From a virus: DNA of 43,141 bases. The notes under the pieces were generated by a model. The model saw only the letters and a program-made list of their open reading frames with translations, was not told the origin of the DNA and did no database searches. Both the position numbers and the translations under genes were made by a program. The stretch spans positions 1-43,141 of IMG/VR virus record IMGVR_UViG_3300032285_004327. One strand, 5' to 3'. Of the stretch, positions 25,000-33,292 are shown one piece after another (the stretch's first letter is position 1; the number at the start of each line of letters is the position of its first letter).

Positions 25000-27432
25000 T
25001 TATGATGAACAACCAAAACAATCAAATTCACTATTTTCAGGTTTTGGTGGTAGGTTCATATAACTGTAATCTACCTTTGGTGGTTCGGGTGTTGGTTTTG
25101 GTTTGTTAATTTTTGATACGTCCATAGCCAAGTGTTTAGCTCCTGTTGAAATTGCTCTTGTTCTAACGTAGTAACAAAGTGTCTTCAACCCTTTTTCCCA
25201 TCCGTAGAAATGTGATGATGAAATCTTAGACAATGTTGGGTTTGACATATAGATATTCATTGACTGTGATTGGTCAATAAATGGTGCTCTATCTGCTGCC
25301 ATCTCAATCAATTCTCTTTGTGAAATCTCCCAAATTGTTTTGTACTTCTTAATTAAGTGTTCAGTTCTTTTAACTTTGAAGTTGTATCTCTTATCTTCTT
25401 GGTCAAGGTAGTTATTGAAATTAATGTTTTGAATTGACCCTTCATTCATAATGATTTCATTCTTTAAATCCTCAGACCAAATTCCAATCTTTTCAAAATC
25501 ACTAATTAAATACTTATTAACAATCATAATCTCACCACCAACTACTCTTCTGTTAAAGATTGCTGAGTGAGCAGGTTCCGTCATTTCATATGAACCTGTA
25601 ATTTTAGCAGAAGATGCTACAGGCATTTGAGCCGTAAACAATGAGTTACAAACTCCATACTTACTAACATTCTCTTTTAGAATTCCCCAAGGCCATCTTC
25701 CTGATAACTCATCTTCTTTTAATCCCCACATATCAAATTGGAATATCCCTTGTGACATTGGTGACCCTTCAAAGTGAGCGTATGGTTCATACTTACCATC
25801 CATACATAATCTGTTACTTTCAGTGATTGCTGCAAAATAGATTGTTTCAAAAATCTCTTTATTCAATTTACGAGCTTCTTCAGATGTGAAGATGTAATCC
25901 ATCAAATAGAATACGTCTGCAAGTCCTTGTGTTCCGATAGCAATTGCTCTTTGTTCCAATCCACCCTTACGTCCCTTTTCAGTAGAGTAATTGTTGATAT
26001 TAACAACTTTGTTCAACGCTCTTACAACTTTACGAGTTTCTTCATACAACCCATTAAAATCAAACTCACCGTCTTTAACATAGTTCTTTAACACCATAGA
26101 TGAAAGAGTACAGATTGCAGTTGTTTTCTCGTCAGTATATTGATAAATCTCATTACAAAGATTTGATTGTTTAATTACACCAATGTTCTGATGGTTTGTT
26201 TTTCTGTTGGCGCTATCTTTAGAACATAGATATGGAACACCTGTTTCAACTTGTGATTCAATAATCTTATTCCAAATTTCTTGAGCCTTAACTTTCTTAC
26301 CAAGACCTAACTCAACTGCTTTGTTATAATTCTCCTCGTACTCATCACCATAAGATTCTTGTAATGGTTTGATACCTGCCTTAATAATATCATTAGGACA
26401 GAACAAATACCAATCATCATTGTTTTTAACAGCTTTCATGAAGTTATCAGGTATCCAAAGAGCGGTAAACAAATCACGTGCTCTTAATTCCTCAGCTCCT
26501 GTGTTCTTTTTAATATCCAACAAATCAAAGATATCTTTATGCCAAGGTTCCAAGTAAATTGCTGCAGAACCTGGTCTACGTCCTTGTTGATTAAAGAAAC
26601 GAAGTGACTCGTTAACAATCTTCAAATATTTTAACAACCCACCAGCATATCCACCTGAAGATGAAATACGACTTTCCTTACTACGAATGTTAGACATTGA
26701 TAGTCCGATACCCGCAGCGTCCGATGAGTACGTTGATATATCTTTCATAGTATTCAACAATCCGTCACGAGAATCTGAATCATTATAATGAAGTACACAA
26801 GATGCCAATTGTGGAACCTTTGTACCCGCATTAATCATAATTGGGGTTGCCGGTGAAATTCTTTGGTTAGATAACGCTTGGTAATACTCAACCGCTTCTT
26901 CAAATGTATTGGTCACCCAAAGAGCAACTCTCATATACATATGTTGAGGACGTTCAACTACTTTACCTTCTGACAATTTCAAAAGATACATTTCAGAAAG
27001 TGACCTCCACGCAAAATAGTCAAAGTTATAATCATTATCGTGATTAATAATCGCATCAATATTACTTGACCCATAATCCTCAATAATTTCCATTAATTTA
27101 TCATTGATGATACCTTCACCATGTAACAAATTCATTGTGTTTGAAAAACTTGGGTCAGTTTCTTTATGATAAGATGAAATAGCTACTGAAGAAGCCAATC
27201 TTGAGTAATCGTGATGACTACCTGTAAATGCTGCCGCAATTTCATAGATTAATTTATCTAATTCTTTTGTTGTAATAATACCTTCAGTTGGTACTGAAGT
27301 GATAACCTTAATAAAGATTTCATCGGAGTTGACACTCAACCCCTTTGAAGCTCTTTTAATACGGTTATAAATTTTCTGTGGATTAAATGACGCATCATCT
27401 CCACCTCTCTTTTTAATTTTAAGTGACATCAT
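25000..27432 (-). CDS. nrdA: Ribonucleoside-diphosphate reductase, large subunit (class I)
   Basis: An 810-residue protein that reduces ribonucleoside diphosphates to deoxy forms. Residues ~3-90 are an ATP-cone (regulatory) domain. Catalytic residues are visible: N424-L-C426-N-E428 carries the thiyl-radical cysteine, C212 (LASCVLHY) and C441 (AICTLSSM) form the substrate-reducing pair, a YY pair near the C-terminus (CYYVRTR) fits radical transfer from NrdB, and the tail DCFGCSS carries the C805-x2-C808 relay. The C426-C441 spacing of 15 matches eukaryotic R1 (C429/C444 in human) rather than E. coli (439/462). Two ATGs are adjacent at 27432 and 27429; either could be used. It follows nrdB by 20 bases and is closed by a terminator. 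Confidence 0.96.
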   Translation of the reverse strand: MMSLKIKKRGGDDASFNPQKIYNRIKRASKGLSVNSDEIFIKVITSVPTEGIITTKELDKLIYEIAAAFTGSHHDYSRLASSVAISSYHKETDPSFSNTMNLLHGEGIINDKLMEIIEDYGSSNIDAIINHDNDYNFDYFAWRSLSEMYLLKLSEGKVVERPQHMYMRVALWVTNTFEEAVEYYQALSNQRISPATPIMINAGTKVPQLASCVLHYNDSDSRDGLLNTMKDISTYSSDAAGIGLSMSNIRSKESRISSSGGYAGGLLKYLKIVNESLRFFNQQGRRPGSAAIYLEPWHKDIFDLLDIKKNTGAEELRARDLFTALWIPDNFMKAVKNNDDWYLFCPNDIIKAGIKPLQESYGDEYEENYNKAVELGLGKKVKAQEIWNKIIESQVETGVPYLCSKDSANRKTNHQNIGVIKQSNLCNEIYQYTDEKTTAICTLSSMVLKNYVKDGEFDFNGLYEETRKVVRALNKVVNINNYSTEKGRKGGLEQRAIAIGTQGLADVFYLMDYIFTSEEARKLNKEIFETIYFAAITESNRLCMDGKYEPYAHFEGSPMSQGIFQFDMWGLKEDELSGRWPWGILKENVSKYGVCNSLFTAQMPVASSAKITGSYEMTEPAHSAIFNRRVVGGEIMIVNKYLISDFEKIGIWSEDLKNEIIMNEGSIQNINFNNYLDQEDKRYNFKVKRTEHLIKKYKTIWEISQRELIEMAADRAPFIDQSQSMNIYMSNPTLSKISSSHFYGWEKGLKTLCYYVRTRAISTGAKHLAMDVSKINKPKPTPEPPKVDYSYMNLPPKPENSEFDCFGCSS

Positions 27433-27452
27433 AGTTCTATAAAAATAATAAA

Positions 27453-28412
27453 TTAGAAATCGTCAGTAAAGGACAATGTTTCATTCAATTTAGCTTTTTG
27501 GTATTCAACAGTTCTTGACTCGAAGAAATTACCTTTTGTTTCAACCGCAATTTGTTCCATGAACTTAAATGGTTGTTCAACATTAAATTGTTTTTTACAT
27601 CCAAACTTTACCAATAAACCATCAACAACAAACTCAAGATATTGTTTCATTAAGTTTTGGTTCATACCAATTAAAGAAACAGGTAGTGATTCAGTGATGA
27701 ATTCTTTTTCAATTTCAAGAGCTGAAAGTAGAATTTCTTTAATTCTCTTTTCACTTGGTTTGTTTTCAACGTGATTGTTTAACAAGTGGATTGCAAAGTC
27801 ACAATGTAAGTTTTCATCTTTGAAAATCAAAGCGTTAGCATTACATAAACCTTGCATAATACCTCTTGATTTTAACCAGAAGATAGAACAGAATGAACCT
27901 GAAAAGAAGATACCTTCAACTGCCGCAAATGCCACCAATCTTTCTTGAAAAGATGCATTTTCAATCCAATCCAAAGCCCATTTAGCCTTCTTCTGAACCG
28001 CTGGTAAGTTATCTAAAGCAGTGAAACATTTGTTCTTTTCTTCTTCATTTGACACGTAAGTATCAATAAGAAGTGAATACATTAAACTGTGAATATTCTC
28101 CATGGCAAGTTGCATACCATAGAAAAACTTAGCTTCAGGATATTGTACTTCTCTGTAGAAATTTTCAGCCAAATTTTCATTTACGATACCATCTGATGCT
28201 GCGAAAAACGATAAAATATTTTTAATAAAATATTGTTCATTTTCTGATAAGTTTTCCCAGTCACGTAGGTCACCGCTTAAATCGATTTCTTCTGCGGTCC
28301 AAAATGCTGCTTGATGCATCTTATAATATTCCCAAATATCATTATATTGTATTGGGAAGATTACAAAACGATTTGGATTTTCTACTAAAATTTTTTCCAT
28401 ATTTTGTTCCAT
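27453..28412 (-). CDS. nrdB: Ribonucleoside-diphosphate reductase, small subunit (class I)
   Basis: A 319-residue diiron protein that generates the tyrosyl radical for NrdA. All six expected metal ligands are present: D44 (WTAEEID), E105 and H108 (MENIHSLMY), E166 (AVEGIFF), E200 and H203 (KDENLHCDF). The radical tyrosine is Y112. The segment [13 protein letters not shown] closely resembles eukaryotic R2 ([13 protein letters not shown]). The C-terminal tail LSFTDDF is the type of peptide that docks on NrdA. The ATG at 28412 starts 13 bases after the helicase stop; an in-frame ATG four codons later is an alternative. Confidence 0.96.
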   Translation of the reverse strand: MEQNMEKILVENPNRFVIFPIQYNDIWEYYKMHQAAFWTAEEIDLSGDLRDWENLSENEQYFIKNILSFFAASDGIVNENLAENFYREVQYPEAKFFYGMQLAMENIHSLMYSLLIDTYVSNEEEKNKCFTALDNLPAVQKKAKWALDWIENASFQERLVAFAAVEGIFFSGSFCSIFWLKSRGIMQGLCNANALIFKDENLHCDFAIHLLNNHVENKPSEKRIKEILLSALEIEKEFITESLPVSLIGMNQNLMKQYLEFVVDGLLVKFGCKKQFNVEQPFKFMEQIAVETKGNFFESRTVEYQKAKLNETLSFTDDF

Positions 28413-28425
28413 ATTGTTTTAATAA

Positions 28426-29796
28426 TTATACTGTTTGTTGTTTTCTTTTCTCCATAATTTCTTTAATCCTGTTTCTATTTCTTTCTTCCTTCTGTTCTTC
28501 AAGTCCTAAGAATGTTGTAGTACTTTCTGTGTCAATTTCTAACATTTCATTATTGAACTTACAGTTTTCAAATACTACCCCGTCTTTACCAATCCTTGAC
28601 TTTGTAATCGCAATAGTTGCAAGATTTAATTCTTTTTGTTGTAATGATTTAGCAACTGTAATGATAACGTGACCTACTTGAGCTTTCTTAATAGACCCAC
28701 CCATTTGGTCAGTTGTTACCACATCAGATGAAATAGAACTTCTATTACCTTGTGTTGCCGTCCATCCAACAATATCAAGTTCACTACACATCGCCTCAAA
28801 TGCTCTCATCACCGAACCTTCAGATTTCCACTCATCATCCATCATTTTTTCAGGTGTTACACAATCAATATAATCCAAAATAATCATATCAATTCTTGTC
28901 CCATCCGCAATCATTTTTCTAATCTGATTTTTAATCTGATTCATGGTCAGAGTATCTGATGGTAATTTTTTTAAGATTAACTTGTTTTTCATAGTTGTCT
29001 TAATTTCTTCAATCTTTTTGAAGACATCTTCTTTATGTTCAGATAAATTGTCGGGAGCAATTCCTGTCCAACATGTGAAATGTTTTCGTTGAATAACTTT
29101 TGGGTTATCCTCAAAAAACACCTGTAAAACATTAAATCCTAAATTAAATGCGTGGTTAGCAATCTTTGTTGTAAGAGTTGATTTACCAACACCAGTGGGT
29201 GCTAATATAACACCAATTTCCCCTTTAGCCAAACCTCCTTTTAAAAGATTATCTATACCCGGTATTCCCATAGGTATTGGGTGTCTGTAATCTTCCGCTA
29301 ATACATCATCTAAATTTTCAAACACTTCCCCTGTTCCTCTATCCACATTTCCAACTTGTAAAGCTTCTCTAACCATTTCTTCCAAAGTATCGTAGTTTTC
29401 AAACTCACCGTGGTCAATGATTTTCTTTGCTTTATCCATCACTTTTTGAAGTTCTTGTTGTTTACAAAACTTCAATGCCTTTTCCTGAACAAATTGATTA
29501 CCATCTTCAGGTACATTCTTAATTTCAGAAATAGTATCAAGAGTTATCTTTAACAATAACTCTTGACTAATTTCACTTTTAGCTTTCTGTTGAATAGTTT
29601 CAAAACTTGGGCTGTGTTCAAATTTTACATAATACTCCTTAACCATTTGAACAAATAATTTATAGTATTTGTTCTCAAAATAATTTGGTTCAAGTACCTC
29701 AATAATTGAGTGAGCGAAATCTTTATCAACTATAATTTGATTAAGAAGTTGTAGTTGAAAATTATTTCCTAAGTATTCAAAATTTTTGTCAGCCAT
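28426..29796 (-). CDS. 41: Replicative DNA helicase, gp41/DnaB-like
   Basis: A 456-residue hexameric 5'-3' helicase. An N-terminal helical domain (residues ~1-150) precedes a RecA-like core with Walker A APTGVGKST (199-207), Walker B MIILD (D308), and a DnaB-type H4-like segment around SDVVTTDQMGGSIKKAQVGH. The GIPGIDNLLKGGLAKGEIGV lead-in to Walker A is typical of phage gp41 proteins. The Lys/Arg/Glu-rich tail (EEQKEERNRNRIKEIMEKRK) may bind partners. It would unwind the fork together with gp32 and the primase, which is not in the window. A TATTTATT box lies 18 bases before the start. Confidence 0.9.
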   Translation of the reverse strand: MADKNFEYLGNNFQLQLLNQIIVDKDFAHSIIEVLEPNYFENKYYKLFVQMVKEYYVKFEHSPSFETIQQKAKSEISQELLLKITLDTISEIKNVPEDGNQFVQEKALKFCKQQELQKVMDKAKKIIDHGEFENYDTLEEMVREALQVGNVDRGTGEVFENLDDVLAEDYRHPIPMGIPGIDNLLKGGLAKGEIGVILAPTGVGKSTLTTKIANHAFNLGFNVLQVFFEDNPKVIQRKHFTCWTGIAPDNLSEHKEDVFKKIEEIKTTMKNKLILKKLPSDTLTMNQIKNQIRKMIADGTRIDMIILDYIDCVTPEKMMDDEWKSEGSVMRAFEAMCSELDIVGWTATQGNRSSISSDVVTTDQMGGSIKKAQVGHVIITVAKSLQQKELNLATIAITKSRIGKDGVVFENCKFNNEMLEIDTESTTTFLGLEEQKEERNRNRIKEIMEKRKQQTV

Positions 29797-29814
29797 ACTG
29801 TTTTTGTTTTTTTA

Positions 29815-29821
29815 ATAAATA
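29815..29821 (-). promoter_or_regulatory. TATTTAT box before the helicase gene
   Basis: Coding-strand GATATTTATTAAAAAAAC, 18 bases before the ATG at 29796 and abutting the stop of the 150-residue gene. It could provide an internal promoter for helicase-nrdB-nrdA. Confidence 0.4.
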
Positions 29822-30274
29822 TCAACGAGCTAACTCATAACCCATGTATTCATGTGTTAAATTTCTTGATGACAAAACGTCAGTAAGGTTAGAAAGAATA
29901 CCTTTTAGGTATGGGCGTATGTCCACGGTGTATCTTACCTTTGGTGGGTAAAGTTTCGCGTCAAACGAATAATGACACATTGTCGTATCACCATTTTTGA
30001 TATAGATGTTAAACGACTCAGGTCCATCTGTGAAAGATGTGTTCAGAACTTCTGGGTCTTCAGAAATCTGATATTGATTGTCTAACATGTAGGACACTGT
30101 TTTCATTTTGAAATCGTTTTTCAAATCTGAAACAAAAATGTCCATTAGTTCCATCATATCAACAGAACAGTGAGCTTTTGGGTTATACCCTTTAACGTTA
30201 AAGAAACGTTGGACGATAAAATTGTTGTTTACCGTCATCAAGAATTCCAACTTGGTAATGTCTTGGTCTTTCAT
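29822..30274 (-). CDS. Protein of unknown function in the replication operon, 150 aa
   Basis: Not recognised. It is an acidic, soluble protein with a mixed alpha/beta look (LEFLMTVNNNFIVQRFFNVK, YTVDIRPYLKGILSNLTDVL). There are two cysteines (HCSV, MCHY), no membrane segment and no nucleotide-binding motif. It sits between the exonuclease and the helicase, 8 bases after the exonuclease stop, in a region where T4-like phages keep replication and recombination accessory genes. A role in replication is inferred only from this position. Confidence 0.65.
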   Translation of the reverse strand: MKDQDITKLEFLMTVNNNFIVQRFFNVKGYNPKAHCSVDMMELMDIFVSDLKNDFKMKTVSYMLDNQYQISEDPEVLNTSFTDGPESFNIYIKNGDTTMCHYSFDAKLYPPKVRYTVDIRPYLKGILSNLTDVLSSRNLTHEYMGYELAR

Positions 30275-30282
30275 AATTTATT

Positions 30283-31287
30283 TTATTTTTTGTTTGTTTT
30301 TGTTTTTTCTTTTCTTGTTAACTTCATGAATGGTTGAATGAAATATGTCCACGCGTCATCACCCTTTGGTAGGTATTTGAACAACCCGTCCTCAACCATA
30401 TACTTAATTAAGTTCTTGTAACTTCTACCTTCGATATCCAATTTTTCAGTAACAATTAATTGTATTTCTTCTTTGTCTTCATCCCTCAATAAAGGATTAG
30501 ATAAGTCCACAATCTGTTCATTGACTTGAAAAAATTCTTGTTCAAAGATGCCTGATTTTGTTTTACCCGTTAAAAGGTTTTTTAGAGTTTGATTGTCTTT
30601 TTGTTCTTTTAACAAATCTTCAGCTCTTGTTAAAATATCGTTATAAGAAACTTCTTTTTCAAGTATCTCAGGGAAAAATTTAACTAAAGTTTTTTCACCC
30701 AAAAGATAGATACCTTCAATGTTATCTGACTTATCCCCAGTTAATATCTTCAATGTTTTTACATTATAGTGTGGAAACTCAAAGTCGTCAAATTTAATCT
30801 TATCCCCGTGTTTAAACGTAGATTTAACCGATGGTGAGTATATGGATACATTTTCAGAAATAAGTTGTGTTAAGTCCCTGTCTGAAGAAAAAATTAATTT
30901 ATTTTCATTTTCAGATACTTGACAATAATAAGCGATTAAATCATCAGCTTCTCTACCACTAATCTCTAATTGTCTAATATATACTTCTTCCAAATATTGT
31001 TTGATACGATTTTTTTGTTTTAGGTAGGACATAAAGATTGCGTCCTCCATAACCAATCGTCGGTTTTGTTTGTATTTGGGGTAAAGAATTCCACGTAAAC
31101 TCGTGGAGTCCTCACCATCCCAAAATACTACCACTTTGTCAAAGTTATGTTCACTGATAAATTTACGAAGTGTATTCATAAAATGATACAATGCCCCGAT
31201 GTGTTCCCCATTATGAAAGTAATCCTTCACACCGTGAAAACCAATCTTCATCAGATTATTTCCGTCAACAAGTAGTGTTTTTTTCAC
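30283..31287 (-). CDS. rnh: 5'-3' exonuclease / RNase H, FEN family
   Basis: A 334-residue flap-endonuclease-type nuclease resembling T4 RNase H (305 residues). The metal-binding acidic residues are in place: D8 (LVDGNN), D57 (FWDGE), E113/D115/D116 (GREADDLI), D136/D138 (SSDRDL) and D185/D188 (GDKSDNIEGI, followed by the helix-hairpin-helix region). It would remove RNA primers and flaps during lagging-strand synthesis, aided by gp32. The start is a GTG at 31287, 9 bases after the uvsX stop; the first codon is followed directly by KKTLLVDG, which fits the family's short N-terminus. The C-terminus is highly basic (KLTRKEKTKTNKK). Confidence 0.9.
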   Translation of the reverse strand: MKKTLLVDGNNLMKIGFHGVKDYFHNGEHIGALYHFMNTLRKFISEHNFDKVVVFWDGEDSTSLRGILYPKYKQNRRLVMEDAIFMSYLKQKNRIKQYLEEVYIRQLEISGREADDLIAYYCQVSENENKLIFSSDRDLTQLISENVSIYSPSVKSTFKHGDKIKFDDFEFPHYNVKTLKILTGDKSDNIEGIYLLGEKTLVKFFPEILEKEVSYNDILTRAEDLLKEQKDNQTLKNLLTGKTKSGIFEQEFFQVNEQIVDLSNPLLRDEDKEEIQLIVTEKLDIEGRSYKNLIKYMVEDGLFKYLPKGDDAWTYFIQPFMKLTRKEKTKTNKK

Positions 31288-31296
31288 GAACTAAAA

Positions 31297-32295
31297 TTAA
31301 AATTGTTCGTTTTCGTTTGCAAAAGTTTCTTCAGTTTCATCAAGAGTTATTTCCCCTGTTCCTGAAAGAATTGCGTTCCAATACTGTGAATACTCTTTTT
31401 TGTATTTTTCAAGAGCATCTTTATCGTCAGCAATATATCCTTGTGGTGTTGCAATAATCTTTCCATCTTTATATCCCAAACCGTTAATATGGTTCTTTAG
31501 GACAGAGATTTTTGTTCTGATGGCATAAGATACCGTTCTACCATTTTTAGTTGCCGTAATGTGATTAATACCAGCATTTTTCTGATTACCAAACAAGAAT
31601 ACAAGTGCAGATGCTAACCAAAGAGCTTCACCACCTTTCGCCTTGATTGTTGGTTGTCCAAATGGATTGTCAGGTAATTCAACCCAAGGTTGATTAACTA
31701 CTACCAGTGTATTTGTATATGGATAATCCTCTTTACGAGATTTAGTAATACGAGCTTGGATACCCATACCAATCTTATCCGCCAATACAGATGCGTTATG
31801 TTGTTTACCACCCTTACCGTCAAAAGTCATCTTACAAGGAATAGAACCAACTGAGTCCCAAAGGAAACAAAGTGAATAAGGAATGTTACCTTTTTCTTGT
31901 TCGTCTAATAACTCGTTAATATAATCTGTTACTTGTTCAATGTAGTCAAAGTTATCGTTGAAAATAAATTGTCCGTCCCACTCGCCTTCGACCATTTCAG
32001 CCTGAAGACCAAGTTCTACTGCGTGGTCCCAACTCCATTTTTTTTCGGTGATAATAAAAACAGGCAAATGCCCCTTCTGCTGAGTAGACACAGCGGCTTT
32101 GACAAGCGCAGTCGTTTTTGAAGAGTTCGAATGACCCAAGAACATGTTGATGTTACCCAAAGCAGGACCAGGTAAACCGCAACTATTATGGAAAGCTTCA
32201 CCGACTTCATAAAAGTCCGTTTCCTTATATTTGGTCTTGGTGGAATATTTGTTTTTGATTGCATCAAGAGAAAATTCTTTTTTCTTTATAGCCAT
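31297..32295 (-). CDS. uvsX: Recombinase, UvsX/RecA-like
   Basis: A 332-residue strand-exchange protein of the UvsX type (T4 UvsX has about 390 residues). The Walker A loop is GHSNSSKTT at residues 54-62; serine replaces the glycine normally found before the lysine, as loosely seen in T4 UvsX where the loop also departs from the classic form. Walker B lies in CFLWDSVGS. A mobile-loop region follows (KGGKQHNASVLADKIGM), and NTLVVVNQPW resembles the RecA segment ending in glutamine that contacts ATP. The C-terminus is acidic (LDETEETFANENEQF). It would pair DNA ends for recombination-dependent replication. It follows gp32 after a strong terminator, so it may need its own promoter or readthrough. 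Confidence 0.9.
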   Translation of the reverse strand: MAIKKKEFSLDAIKNKYSTKTKYKETDFYEVGEAFHNSCGLPGPALGNINMFLGHSNSSKTTALVKAAVSTQQKGHLPVFIITEKKWSWDHAVELGLQAEMVEGEWDGQFIFNDNFDYIEQVTDYINELLDEQEKGNIPYSLCFLWDSVGSIPCKMTFDGKGGKQHNASVLADKIGMGIQARITKSRKEDYPYTNTLVVVNQPWVELPDNPFGQPTIKAKGGEALWLASALVFLFGNQKNAGINHITATKNGRTVSYAIRTKISVLKNHINGLGYKDGKIIATPQGYIADDKDALEKYKKEYSQYWNAILSGTGEITLDETEETFANENEQF

Positions 32296-32335
32296 AAATG
32301 TCTATGATTTTAAATTGTTTGTATTAAAAAATAGT

Positions 32336-32374
32336 AAAGGTTGGACACTTTGTGTATGTTAGTGTCCAACCTTT
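32336..32374 (-). terminator. Strong intrinsic terminator after gp32
   Basis: Coding-strand AAAGGTTGGACACT and AGTGTCCAACCTTT pair perfectly over 14 bp around an 11-base loop. ACTATTTTTT follows. It lies 6 bases beyond the stop of gp32 and is the strongest hairpin in the window, consistent with a heavily expressed monocistronic message with a stable 3' end. Confidence 0.9.
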
Positions 32375-32380
32375 TATAAA

Positions 32381-33223
32381 TTAGAATGGTAAATCACCAT
32401 CTGGTTCGTCGTTAGCCTGTGGGTCTACAATTGTAGATGAACCACCCATGCTCATTTCAACCGCTTCATTACCGTAAACATATTTACCTAATTCAGATGA
32501 CCATCTTGGAGTTTCACCACGAGCAATTGCTTCCAAATACTCAACAGGTTTCTTAGAGTAAACATCCGCCCAAGTAAGTGGGTCTTCAATCCATGACTTA
32601 GCCGTTTCAGCATCTGTGTGAACAGGTGATGGGTCGTCATGCATAACAGTTTGAATAACTGTATAAGTTGCTCCTTTTGGAGTTTTAGCCTTTGTTAACT
32701 CAATGATAAGGTCACGTCCGTTAACAGGGTCAGTGATATCACCTTTAGCTTTCCAAATCGGAATGATTTTATCAAGGATACCTTCGTTTTTGTAGTTGTG
32801 TTTAAAACGCCAGAACTTAACACCGTCCGCTTCATTGTCACGGTCAATAACCTTAACAATATAGAATTTACGAGGTTTGTAAGATTTTGCAAGTTCTTTA
32901 TCAGATTCTTTACCTGTTGACATTAATTCGTCATGAATTTCAGTCAAAGGTGAACGCTCGTTATCATTCTTTCCTGGGTCATAGATTTTATTCCATTTAC
33001 CTTCAACCTGAACTTCGTGGTACCATACCTCTTTAAAAGGTGAAGACCCGTCAGGTGTTGGAAGAATACGAAGACGTTTCTGTCCTGAGTTTTCGTTTTG
33101 CGTTAAGATTGCCGCAAAATACTTTTTCATTCTGTCTTCTTGAGACATTTTGTTTGAGGAGTTACCTCCACTTTTCGCTTTTTCATACTGAGCGAGTACA
33201 GCATCTAAGGAATTTGTCGCCAT
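32381..33223 (-). CDS. 32: Single-stranded DNA-binding protein, gp32-like
   Basis: A 280-residue protein (T4 gp32 has 301). After a Lys/Ser-rich N-terminal region (residues 1-30) comes the gp32-type core: RLRILPTPDGSSPFKEVWYH, then KFYIVKVIDRDNEADGVKFW and GRDLIIELTKAKTPKGATYT. The zinc-binding His/Cys motif of T4 gp32 is not visible. The C-terminus is acidic and ends DEPDGDLPF, like the tip of bacterial SSB that recruits partner proteins. It would coat single-stranded DNA at forks and recombination intermediates. It has its own leader with a host-type promoter and a strong terminator downstream, fitting the high expression usual for this protein. Confidence 0.9.
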   Translation of the reverse strand: MATNSLDAVLAQYEKAKSGGNSSNKMSQEDRMKKYFAAILTQNENSGQKRLRILPTPDGSSPFKEVWYHEVQVEGKWNKIYDPGKNDNERSPLTEIHDELMSTGKESDKELAKSYKPRKFYIVKVIDRDNEADGVKFWRFKHNYKNEGILDKIIPIWKAKGDITDPVNGRDLIIELTKAKTPKGATYTVIQTVMHDDPSPVHTDAETAKSWIEDPLTWADVYSKKPVEYLEAIARGETPRWSSELGKYVYGNEAVEMSMGGSSTIVDPQANDEPDGDLPF

Positions 33224-33252
33224 TTTGTGTGTATAATTTATTAGTTAATATT

Positions 33253-33284
33253 CAAGTATAAGTGTGTCAGCCGTGATAGTCAAA
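33253..33284 (-). promoter_or_regulatory. Bacteroidetes-type promoter for gp32
   Basis: On the coding strand, TTTG (33284-33281), a 20-base spacer and TATACTTG (33260-33253) match the Bacteroidetes promoter TTTG-N19-21-TAnnTTTG with one mismatch. The expected start of transcription lies roughly 20-25 bases before the ATG at 33223. It falls exactly in the 69-base spacer between the preceding structural gene and gp32. Confidence 0.6.
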
Positions 33285-33292
33285 TTTGAAAT

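Noticed and set aside
28304-28672. 122-codon plus-strand frame over the helicase/nrdB junction
   Set aside because: It is antisense to two well-supported genes and has the Phe/Leu-rich composition of a shadow frame.
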